From Stichopus chloronotus (taxonomy: Eukaryota > Echinodermata > Holothuroidea > Aspidochirotida > Stichopodidae), in assembly GCA_021234535.1 (NCBI GenBank), contig CM037839.1, positions 11,223,419-11,287,418 of the forward strand: a stretch of 64,000 bases of DNA, in the 5' to 3' direction. A model generated the notes under the pieces. It saw only the letters and a list, made by a program, of their open reading frames with translations. It did no database searches and had not been told where the DNA came from. Shown here in pieces: positions 1 to 12,200 of the stretch. The position numbers and the translations under genes are program-made. Numbering within the stretch: position 1 is the stretch's first letter; each line of letters opens with the position of its first letter.

Positions 1-283
1 GGTCGTGTTGAGGTGTATCTCAATGGAGAATGGGGAACAGTCTGTGATGATTCGTGGGACATGACTGATGCCGGGGTTGTCTGTCGTCAACTTGGCTTCA
101 TGTCAGCTGCTTCCTCTACTGTCCTCTCATCCTTTGGCCAGGGGGAGGGCAGCATCCACCTGGGTGATGTTCAATGTTTTGGAGGAGAAAATAGACTCAT
201 CGATTGCTCTCACAATTCCTATTACCCTGATTGTTCTCACACTGAAGATGCTGGAGTGGTTTGTCTGCCTTTTATCTTGCCAG
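1..283 (+). CDS. SRCR domain exon 1 (5' truncated by window edge)
   Basis: Reads from base 1 as [17 protein letters not shown], then VCRQLGF and EDAGVVC, which are SRCR hallmarks. Six cysteines are present and the extra pair of group B is absent, so this is group A. The exon ends CCAG/gtgagt in phase 1. The first ~16 residues of the domain lie upstream of the window. Confidence 0.85.
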
Positions 284-3200
284 GTGAGTTTTAAAGGTCA
301 GCATTTGAGGTCCCATCTGAACTTGATTAAGCCAAGTCCTTAAGCAAGTGGGACAGTTGCAACCCAACAGTTATCAGGTTTCAAATGTGATTCACCAAAA
401 TATTTTTCAACCCTGACAGGTGGCTGTATACCTCCTACATCTGTAATTATCATCTGTTGCCAGGTTACATTTAATTTGGGAAACGTTTCTGAAATTTTCT
501 TTGGAATACTCGTGTTATTGGATATATTAATTTGACCTACACCTGTCATATAAGATTGCGTATTACCAAATATCACTAAAAATTCTGCAAAGCTTATTTG
601 TGGGACTTTGTACGTGGTCAATCATGTATCATCAAAAAATACCTCTGGTGAATTACTAAGCCAAAAGCAGCAGGAAATCATGCAATACAGAATGCCTTTT
701 GTCTGTAAAGAGGTGTTCAGCTGGTGGCTCTGACAAATTCACAATACAGCCAGGTGGGTATATAAATTTGTGCAGATGAGTTATTTTTTCAGTTACTTTC
801 AATGAATGTGCAGCACAATGTGAGGTACCAGCTATGTGAAAACAAGACCCCAACCACGATCATAGCCAAAGTGTCAATTCCAAGATTGGTAGAAGATTTA
901 TAGACCAATTGATCTGGCCAGCATAAGTTCAGACATTAATTGCACCTTTAACAGATCAAGCTGTTGATAAATGTGGAGACTGATTTCACAATATTGTCAC
1001 ATTACTCACTAGCAAAGATGCTACTTTATCTGAGGTCTTATTTCTTGATTGTTTTAGTGCCTTAACACCTTTCTGCCATGTCATTTAATCCAGGACATGG
1101 AAAGGCTTGTCGAAGAGCCATAGTTGTTACACTGGATACCAAATTTTGTTAGTGACTGGTCAAGATGAATAAAATATTTCATAGGTTTGACAGAAAAATT
1201 GGAAATAAACGTTTGGGTCCCTCATTGTGGTCCTCTGTCCTCTCTACTATTCACTGACAATTTATGCTGACAAAATTAGATCTTTATGAAACTGTTCTGT
1301 GGTAAAATATGCTGATGACACTGCTGTAGTATGCAATGTCTTAGGGCATATGCATGAGACTGACCAAACAAGTTATGAAACTGATGTATTAAATATTGTA
1401 AATCATGTGCATGTGATGAAAAGAGTCTGAGGCTAAATCCAAAGAAATCTCAGGAGATGGGTTTTGAGAATATAAAAATTGAAAGAGGAAGGTAACACTT
1501 TAACTAAAATTCCAGTGAAAGATGCTGAAGTAGAATGTACTTATCATTCAGAATATTCTAGGTGTTTATCTTGATGGTAAATTGAGGTTCACTGGTATTA
1601 TTAAGCAGAATATTGAACTGGTACTACTTTGAAACCTCAACTCTTTTGCACATAGTCCATATTTTCATGTTGATGTAAGGAAATGCTTTTTTACTGCTGA
1701 TCTTTTACCACACATAGTATGCTGTCTCTGGTGTTATTATTTTTTATCCATCTGGCTGCTCTTGATTTACAGAATTGTAATTTGGATAATTTATTAGAGA
1801 GACTCTTTATGTTGGACTTTTTGTACATAGTTCACATTTTTTTTGTCTCTCTTTTATTTATTGTTGTATGCTAAGCTTTTGAAGTCTCAGATTTGATGTT
1901 GTGCTTATAAATATTTACATTTACACTGAAAATTAGTAAAATTAAATGTGGTGTTCCTTTCACAGATGAAGGCTCCATTCGGTTAGCTGATGGTGGTAGT
2001 ACAGGCGGTCGTGTTGAGGTGTTCTTGAATGGAGAATGGGGGACAGTGTGCGACGATTGGTGGGACCTCAGAGACGCCGAGATTGCATGCCGTCAACTGG
2101 GTTTCCTGTCTGCAGTTTCTGCAGTGCATTATGCCCCATTTGGCTCTAGTGATGGTCCAATTCACCTGGATGATGTTTATTGTTTTGGAGATGAAAGCAG
2201 GCTTATAGACTGCATTTATGATGATGCATCAGATTGTTCACACAGTGAAGATGCTGGAGTAGTTTGTACATCTGCTGGTCCAGGTAATAATCATGTGTTT
2301 GTTCGTTTGCAAAGATTCTTTGTTATTATGGTGTTTTTGTCTGAGGGCGCTGTGGTCGTTTTGCTTTTATGTGACATCAATTACACCCTTGCCACAGATA
2401 GAAATGTTAAACTGTTAGTGGTTACTAGACTATGTTTAGCTTTAAAGGTGTTGTGACATGAAAATTTTGACATTTTGAGGAATTGAGAAATTGACATTTT
2501 GAGGTATTGGGTGCATTAGGCATATAAAATGTTGAAAATAGCCACAAATTGCATCAAAATCTGTCAAAAATTGACAAATTTACAGGCAAATTAGTGTCTC
2601 ACAGCTGTGTCATGAATAAACATTGCCTAAATATGCAAATTTGTGATGTCAAGAGAGGGACTCCCATGATATGTCTTATGTTAAACCTTTGTTCATGTAA
2701 CCTTTATTTCAAGGTCATTTGAGATTTTTATATGCCCCGAGGGTTTTTTGTTGTTGAAAGCACGTATTTTCTCCTTCAAAAATATTGATATCACTTACCA
2801 GTGTGAAACTCAGTAATTAAGAGGCAAAATATATAGGGTTAACAAAACAAAAACTGACACTGTGCAACACTCCACATCATCTGTTTTGCATTTTCTCCAA
2901 ACTTTGAAATGTCGTATCTCAAAAACGGTAATAAATACAAACAAAATACCAATGGATTTTCACTCAGGGTTTTACTTTGTAACGTTTGCATGAAGGGTGC
3001 TCTTTTCCCTCAAGCATGTCACACAAACTTTAATGATTCCTAGTTTTTATGTCAGAAACTTCTCATAAAAAGTTTTCTCTCTTTTCTAATAAACAACATT
3101 AAGTAGTGCATACATGCCACTAATTCTTCTTAATTGTATTGTCTTACATAGTTTTGTTCAAACCTTGAGAGTTCACTGAAAGTGAAATATAAATGAAAGT

Positions 3201-6200
3201 TTGATGAGAGTGGTTGAATTAAGATATTAACTTACCTCCCCCCTCTGCATTGAAGATTATGATCAGTTTCTTTTGATGTTGGGGAGAGAGACATATTGTT
3301 GTGATAGCTCTGGACACATGAGTATATGAGTATGAGTATATGAGTATATGTATGTATACTTATAATTGTCGATGATTGTAATGATTCGATTTCCTTGAGA
3401 CTGCAATCCTTGTTAAGTCCTGACATTGCGCTAAACTCTGTATTAAGTATTGAAATAGCTATCTTAATATGGCAACTCTCTTTATATCACATTAACATTT
3501 GAAATTTTCCTGCCTTATGCATTCACCATGTTCAGTCTATTAAAGACAAAAAATCATCACCCCAGACAGTTTCAACTCTCCCAACCACCTACCTCTAGTC
3601 TCTCCCTCAGCCTGTCTTAAATTCCTCCACATGTGTAATCAAAACAATGGATCCCTGTGTACGCTGTGTAATACGAGCTGCTCTGCATCTTTTGAATTTG
3701 CTGTCAGTCTAAGAGCACTGTAACTTAGAACCAGTTGAGAATTTTCCTTTCTGGGAGGTACAAATATAGCTTAGGTTGATGCAATACAGCTTTTAAGCAT
3801 CCCCATGATATCTAATATTTACTCGTGACTTGACATAATCCTAGAGAAGATTAGGCCATTTGGTTTGAAGCCGCACAAGATCGATTGTTTTTCATGATTC
3901 TGCATGAAATTTGCACCTTAAATTGAGATTTAAATAATGTATGAATTCCCAGTTGGAAAACGATGGCTAAATCAAGCTACTCAGTTCTACGTCCTCATTC
4001 CTTGGATCATTTTAGGTCAATAGAGGGATGAAAAATGGTATTGTGCTGTTAATGTGTTCGTAATGGATCTAGTTCTTATTTTCAAAAACAAAAGTCTCAG
4101 TCAAATGCCAGCTGTTATTTTATCAAATTATTTGATTCATTTGTTCATTTTACACATGCATTAAAAAAACATAGTAGTGGAAAGTTTTCATATCTTCGTA
4201 ATTTTCCTTTGTCTGTATAGTACTGTGTATCGTCATAGTAATTTGTTAAAGGTACATCACCATTTGTGCTTAATTCACATTTTGTGGTCAATATTTTGGT
4301 CATCCTCCAGCGGCAGGATCTTGTGAAAGTATCGCTATTCCAATCTGCTGTTTTGATGATGTTGTCACTGTTTATGTCAATGTCAGTGTTGCCGACCTCA
4401 TGTTCTCTTTTCAGTGACCGAATCTTGTGAAAGTATCACTATTCCACTGTGTGCAGGGATGCCCTATTCGTTGACTTCAGTGCCTAATACATTAGGTCAC
4501 AGAAAGCAAGAAGATGCTGGACTCGAAGTCCATCAGTTCTTTCCTCTCATTAAGGTCGAATGTTCACCGAACCTACCAGAGTTCCTTTGCGTGATTTACG
4601 TTCCTCCGTGCGGCGACGGTGTCAGTCGGGTGCCTTGCAGGGAACTATGTGAAGCTGCAAGACAAGGTTGTGTACAACTTATGGAAAGTTTTGGTTTCAG
4701 CTGGCCAGAAAGACTGGCCTGTGAAAACTTTCCTTCCATTAATGGCCACACATCTTGTAACATGGGAAGTCTACAGGATGGTAAGTACAATACTGATTGA
4801 CGAAAATTTCAAACATACAGTTCGGGATTTCTCATTTCCTTTGTTTCATGGCAGATTTCGATCACTGAAGGTAGTGTTTTGTATGCTTAACAATTGAAGT
4901 AATGTTCTTTTACAAGTGTAATAAATTATGATGTCAATATCTAATACATCCCTTTTTTGTATTTCTTGTCCCCCAGTGGGGTCTAGCCCTTTGTCTGATA
5001 ACTTAGATTATTAGCAAGAGGCCCAGTTTTAAATTTTCAGATTTTTTCCTTTCAACTAAGGTCTTTGTACCAATTGTGTGAAGCACCAATGTCATGGAAC
5101 ATTGAATGTGTCCTTTGTAAGTGGTCAACTTCAGTCAGTTGATGAGAGTGGTTGAAGTAAGATATTAACTTACCTCCCCCTCTGCATTGAAGATTATGAT
5201 CAGTTTCTTTTGATGTTGGGGAGAGAGACATTGTTGTGATAGCTCTGGACACATGAGTATATGAGTATGAGTATATGAGTATGAGTATATGTATGTATAC
5301 TTATAACTGTCGATGATTGTAATGATTCGATTTCCTTGAGACTGCAATCTGTGTTAAGTCCTGACATTGCCCTAAACTCTGTATTAAGTATTGAAATAGC
5401 TATCTTAATATGGCAACTCTCTCTGTAGAGGAAGGGTCCATTCGTCTAGCAGGAGGTAATGACACAGCAGGTCGTGTTGAGGTGTATCTAAATGGAGAAT
5501 GGGGAACTGTCTGTGATGATGCATGGGGTCTAACTGATGCGGAGGTTGTCTGTCAGCAACTTGGCTTCAGTGCGGCTATTTCTGCTCCACAATACGCAAC
5601 TTTCGGTGAAGGAGAGGGCAGTATTCACCTGGATGAGGTCGGATGTCGTGGAGATGAAAGTATGCTTACTGACTGCTATTACGATGCTGACACCTCAGAT
5701 TGTAGCCACAGTGAAGATGCAGGAGTAGTTTGTGCTTCTGGTCCTCTGCCAGGTAATGTAATACTTGCCTCTTACAGGTGATTGTTTCTTCAAACCTTTT
5801 GATTGAGGCTAATTCAGAAAAGATGCTATGACTGCATTCTGGGTTCTTTTCACAGATGAAGGTTCCATCAGACTAGCAGGAGGTAATGAGACAGCCGGTC
5901 GTGTCGAAGTATACATCAATGGAGAATGGGGAACTGTCTGTCACGAGGCATGGGGTCTTAAGGATGCCGATGTTGCATGTCGTCAACTCGGCTTCTCTGC
6001 GGCTCTTCTGCCAGTACCTCATGGAGCATTTGGCCAAGGAGAGGGCAGCATTCATCTCGCCTATCTTGATTGTTTGGGACATGAAAGCAGACTCATTGAT
6101 TGCCCCAATCATCCGATTGGATTTTGTTCTCACACCGAAGATGCTGGAGTCGTATGTGTGCCGACACTCGACTCAAGTAATGTTTATCTTTTGTGTCTTC

Positions 6201-9200
6201 TTATACACTTATCTGATGTTTCAAGTTATTGTTACCATAATCACATAATGTTAGACTGACATTTGAAATTTTCCTGCCTTATGCATTCACCATGTTCAGT
6301 GTGCTAAAGACAAAAACTCATCACCCCAGACAGTTTCAATTCTCCCAACCACCTACCTCTAGTCCCTCCCTCAGCCTGTCTTAAATTCCTCCACATGTGT
6401 AATCAAAACAATGGATCCCTGTGTACGCTGTGTAATACAAGCTGCTCTGCATCTTTCGAATTTGCTGTCAATCTAAGAGTACTGTAACTTAGAACCAGTT
6501 GAGAATTTTCCTTTCCGGGTGGTAAAAATATAGCTTAGGTTGATGCAATACAGCCTTTAAGCATCCCCATGATATCTAATATTTACTCTTGACTTGACAT
6601 AATCCTAGAGAAGATTAGGCCATTTGGTTTGAAGCCGCACAATATCGATTGTTTTTTCATGATTCTGCATGAAATTTGCACCTTAAATTGAGATTTAAAT
6701 AATGTATGAATTCCCAGTTGGAAAACTATGGCTAAATCAAGCTACTCAGTTCTATGTCCTCATTCCTTGGATCAATTTAGGTCAATAGAGGAATTAAAAA
6801 TGGTATCGTGCTGTTTATGTGTTCGTAATGGATCTACTTCTTATTTTGAACAACAAAAGTCTCAGTCAAATGCCAGCTGTTATTTTATCAAATTATTTGA
6901 TTCATTTGTTCATTTTACACATGCATTAAAAAAACATAGTAGTGGAAAGTTTTCTTATCTTTGTTATTTTCCTTTGTCTGTATGGTACTGTGTATCGTCA
7001 TAGTAATTTTGTTAAAGGTACATCACCATTTGTGCTTAATTCACATTTTGTGGTCAATATTTTGGTCATCCTCCAGCTATTCCAATCTGCTGTTTTGATG
7101 ATGTTGTCAATGTTTATATCAATGTCAGTATTGCCAACCTCATGTCCTCTCTTCAGCGACCGAATCTTGTGAAAGTATCGCTATTCCACTGTGTGCAGGG
7201 ATGCCCTATTCGTTGACTTCAATGCCTAATACATTAGGTCACAGAAAGCAAGAAGATGCTGGACTCGAAGTCCATCAGTTCTTTCCTCTCGTTAAGGTCG
7301 AATGTTCACCGAACCTACCAGAGTTCCTTTGCATGATTTATGTTCCTCCATGTGGCGACGATGTCAGTCGGGTGCCTTGCAGGGAACTATGTGAAGCTGC
7401 AAGACAAGGTTGTGTGCAACTTATGGAAAGTTTTGGTTTCAGCTGGCCAGAAAGACTGGCCTGTGAAAACTTCCCTTCCATTGATGGTCTTACATCTTGT
7501 AACATGGGAAGTCTACAGGATGGTGAGTACAATACTGATTGACAAAAATTTCGAACACACAGTTTCAGGATTTCTCATTTCCTTTGTTTCATGGCAGATT
7601 TCGATCACTGTGTGATATGTTTCAGTCATTCTCGTAGAAGTGTCCAGTTGACTGAGTGTATCTGCAAACTTTAGTGTATCTCCAAATTTACAGGGATGTG
7701 ATATAAATTAGTTGATTTTAAACATTTTGTTTTTTTTCCACAGAAGTGTTTGATTTTAACAAGTATCATGTGATTCTATTTGTTCAAGTCATACAAAAAT
7801 CTTACCAATAATAACATCCTTAGATTCAACCAAAGTTTGACAGATTTTCATATGGAATGTTGGCAGTCAGAATGGACCAAATCAGTATGAATGCTAAGCT
7901 TGGCAGGGGTTACTCAACTCCACTCCACAGTAGCAACTCCTGGCCAGAAGTTGCAAACCCTGGCCAGAAGTTGCAACTCAACTACACTTTCTTTGAAGTC
8001 ACGACTCCTGTGGAGTACTTAAAACTATACAAATCCATTCATGAAGATTGTATTTTGTATGCTTCACGATTGAAGTAATGTTCTTTTGCAAGTGTAATAA
8101 ATTATGAAGTCAATATCTAATACATCCCTTTTTTATATTTCTTGTCCCCCAGTAGGGTCTAGCCCTTTGTCTGATAACTTAGATTATTAGCAAGAAGCCC
8201 AGTTTTAACCCTCCACCAGTGTCTGGGGTCCTACATTGTCTATACAATAATTACTGCTCAAAATTATGTGGACGCCACAGTTGTGACACCATTGAAACTA
8301 ACACCAAAGAGGAGTTTGAAGCTTCAGCTTCAGATTTATGACTATTCAGGTTGTGAATACTCAACTCCAAAAAATATCAGTCAGAATCCCGCTCATCAGA
8401 TAGATTTGGATACAGCTTCTCAAAACCCAATAAAGACATATATTTTCATGGCACTGTCAAAACGTATACTGAATTCATATATCAATTTTTGAATTAATTG
8501 CCCTTTGCTGTGGTTTCCTTTAAAATCTTGTATTAACCTGTGTTAGTTTCTTCACCATTTGGTGCTTTTTTGCTTAAAGTATGTGGAGGTCTTCAAGTCG
8601 CTTAGTGTTTCCCAGTCCCAACACCCAGAAGTTATCTCAGCTCCCTGCAGTTCCCCTGAACACATTGTTCATGAACTCCTCTTTGTAAACAATGATTTTC
8701 TGTGCACTGCAAAACTGCCTGTGTCAGTACGGTTTAGTACAGTAGGTGTACACAGGTCTGTGCATACACATATCTCCTGTGTAATTAACCCTGAAACAAG
8801 TTCCTTGCCAGGCTGTAATTGATAATATTAGAACAATAAATTACAAAGATATTTACGATCACTATGTCCTCCATTTGACATTGGGTGATGATGTTCCTGC
8901 TTCTAAACAGTCTGAGGACTAATAAACGATGTTTAAGTCTTTGCTATTTTTCAATTTTTCATTCCCATTGCTGGACATAATCTCCTGCAGTGAATTGCCA
9001 AGCTCTGACTGCACCGGCCTGCTCTCACATGCCTTACGATGTGACCGCAACCAATGTTACTCAGGATCAGATTGAAGAACAAATGGCAATTTATCGTACC
9101 TTTATCCAGATGGGTTGTCCTGTGTCATTGATTGATTTCATGTGCAGTGTGCATGCCCCTCCGTGTGATGAATCGGGAATGCCGGTCATCCCTTGCCGTG

Positions 9201-12200
9201 AGATGTGCGAGGCGGCTGTTGAGGGATGTTTGGCTATTGAGCTACTTCCTTTTGACCTGTCATCTCAGTGTAGTCACTACCCTCCTAGATCATCTGGTAG
9301 TTGCTTCTTCATGGAAACAGACTCACATGTACCCACAGGTACAAATTTTTTATTTTAATCTGTTGCTTTTTTATGCCAACCAAATTTGATCTGTTTTAGT
9401 TAAAGTTATAATTGCTCCGTTGTGTTATGGTGGGATTGTCATTACCATATTAGTACTGTTACCTTGCAATTTTAATGCTCATTTGCATTGTATTTATTTC
9501 TTTCCTGCACGTTTATTCGAGAACCCCCAAAATCTGAGGTTCCAGAGTAGATGAAGTGGTCCAGCACAATAGGTCTTTCATTACAAATATATTGATACTG
9601 CTGTAGATATGACAGACAAGAAGCAAAGTTCTTTGAAAACTGTTAACAATACTGATCACTGTCAGGGATTCTTTTGTGGCTTAAGATGTAGACCTTTTTA
9701 GAGTAGTTTGCTGCTAAGCAAAAACAATTAAAAAAAAAGATTTTCTAATCAGAAAACCTGTGTCACCTCTCTCCCTGTATTGATTATTAGGAGCCACATC
9801 AATGGTAACCAAACAAAAGTCTTCCTTCATCAATGGCAATGCTTGGTAGCTTGTGACATAATTATGATATTATTTTTTTGCATATGGCAACTTTGCTCCA
9901 TTAATGACCTTTTTTTTTGAAAGTTTAATGCTGCTGTACATGCAGGAAATGTTGCTTTCCATCAACAGAAATTGTTGTACATAACTTTTCACTATTATAG
10001 TAGTTTGTACAATTTTTAACTATTATAACAGAATTTACAATTGGCAATTTTTTTTTGTTTCTTATTAGGCATACTTGAAGCTTTTAAAGCAAAATGGAAA
10101 GGATTTTTTTTGGAAGATTTTTACTGACTTAGTAAAAGTTTTGCATAAGATATTGTTTAAAGGTAAATGATCATATCTTTAGACTTCCCGCTGGCTTTGT
10201 CGCATGACCCATGAAAACACAAGAGCCTAGCACAGCTCAGAAAACTTTGGTCACTGCAGCAAATTTTACTGTATTTTTTCTTTGTCAATTTTTCTTTTTG
10301 GAGATTTAAGAGGTATGTGCCTTAGAAGACTTAACAGAGAGGATCGAAGTTTACTTATTTGTAATTCTGTTCAGTTCAAATTTCAGAAGAGAACATTAAA
10401 CCATAAAGTTGGTCGTTAATCGATTTCATAGCAGTTTTCCAATGTCTAATGTTCTTTGTGGTACCGACATCTCTGTACTTGTTGAAATAGCTTCATAAAC
10501 AGAGGTTACCATAATAATTTTTACAATATTTGTGATTTTCTGGTACAGAGTACAAGCCTCAATATTGCCCAATCAAATCAAATATAATAGCAATAGAAAA
10601 AAGGGGTCAACAAACTTTTGTTGAGAGAAATTGGTTTTGCAATCACATTCTAAGTAAACACAGTGTAAACACTGAGGAGAGACTTGGACATTTTGAAAAG
10701 TTACTTTCCAAAGTAGTTTTCACTTTTTCAGGTTACAGAGTATATGTGGTTTAAATCTCACACATGAAGGCAAAATATACATCATTGTAAAGAGGACACA
10801 ATATTCTTTCAAATGATATAGGGAAGAAGTTTCTTAGGTGTGTATTTAGAAAGTGATGGAAAGATCCTAAAATATCGTTAGGCTGTGGTGATATTCTTAA
10901 AGAAATATGTGTTTTGTGCAAAGTTCTGCTAGGATTCCATATGTTCAGCTTTTTGCCTCTTTTCTCATTCTGAGTCAATTATGGTGTAGGTTAGGTTCAG
11001 CCTATGTATGTGGTCTAGAGTATCTAATTCTGCGTGAACTAATCAGCTTTATGTAAAAGAATGTTTATCCAGTGAGAAATCTCTCATTTTGAGATCGTTT
11101 ACAAACTTTTCAATTGTATGCTCATCCTGATGTTTTCTCTTCATTGACAGAATCATGTGAAAATATCACTGTTCCAATGTGTAATGGGTTGTCGTATTCG
11201 TTGACATCGATGCCTAATATATTCGGTCATGAAAGTCAGGATGAGGCAGGACTGGAAATCCATCAGTTCTTACCTCTCGTTGAGATCGAATGTTCACCGA
11301 ACCTACAAGAGTTTCTTTGCATGCTTTACGTTCCTCCCTGCGGTGACTCGGTTGATCGAGTGCCTTGCAGAGAACTATGTGAAGCAGCACAAGGTGGTTG
11401 TGCGGAGTTAATGAGACAATATGGATTCAGCTGGCCAGAAAGGATGGACTGTGAAAATTTTCCTTCAGCTGAGAGCGTTTATTCTTGTAACATTGGAAGT
11501 CCACAACTTGGTAAATAAATCAAGTTGAATGATGTTCTTTTTTGACATGCAATTGCAATATATTTCAGTGCTGTGCAATGTGAAAGAGATCATTATTCAT
11601 CTCTATGTTATAATTTTCATCCGTCGTGGTTATAGGCTTGGTCTGTTGAATATTCAGGTCTGTAAACTTCCAGGAACCAGCTTGCTATAAATCCTTTGAA
11701 TATCTTGTATTTGCACAGAAATGTCTGATTGTCAGAAAGTGAGTGATTTCATTGAAGCATGTCTTGCTCTGCTTTTGTCAATTCTCAATGCTCTAAGTCT
11801 CAACCCAAGATTTTCATCCTACTTTTTGGAAGTGGGTAGTAAATTTGGATATGAACAATGTGAATAAAGTAGTTAAGATTTTGAGATAAACCTCTCAAAA
11901 AACAACAAAAGTGGTCACAATTTTGTGAGTATTTCCTTAAATAGCTGTGAAAGCCTTGTTAGGTTAAATAAACCAATGCTAAAACAGAACTCTGAAACTC
12001 ATTTATGAATTACATTAAAAATGTTGTATTAACCTGTGAATGATTCTTCACCAATGTTCCAGTCTTTGCTATTTTTCAATTTTTCATTCCCATTGCTGAA
12101 AATAATCTCCTGCAGTGAATTGCCAAGCTCTGACTGCACCGGCCTGCTCTCACATGCCTTACGATGTGACCGCAACCAACGTTACTCAGGATCAGATTGA

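Larger units (their letters stand above)
3196..5035 (+). repeat. Segmental duplication, copy 1 (lacks two SRCR exons)
   Basis: Intron and FzA exon sequence duplicated at 5136-8210. Flanks match closely, but copy 2 holds two SRCR exons between 'GGCAACTCTCT' and 'ACATTTGAAATTTTCC', whereas copy 1 joins these blocks almost directly at about 3482-3497. Copy 2 also carries ~430 bp extra at about 7610-8040. Confidence 0.8.
5136..8210 (+). repeat. Segmental duplication, copy 2 (with SRCR exons)
   Basis: Copy of 3196-5035 extended by two SRCR exons (5429-6176) and by a ~430-bp block in the 3' intron. The end matches copy 1 through 'TCTAGCCCTTTGTCTGATAA'. Confidence 0.8.

Noticed and set aside
340..853. 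Two minus-strand ORFs in the first intron
   Set aside because: No domain recognised, in a repeat-containing intron; probably chance or an unidentified relic.
6728..7172. ORFs in the intron before the second FzA exon
   Set aside because: The same sequence in the duplicate at about 3960-4400 is broken by frameshifts and stops, so there is no coding constraint.
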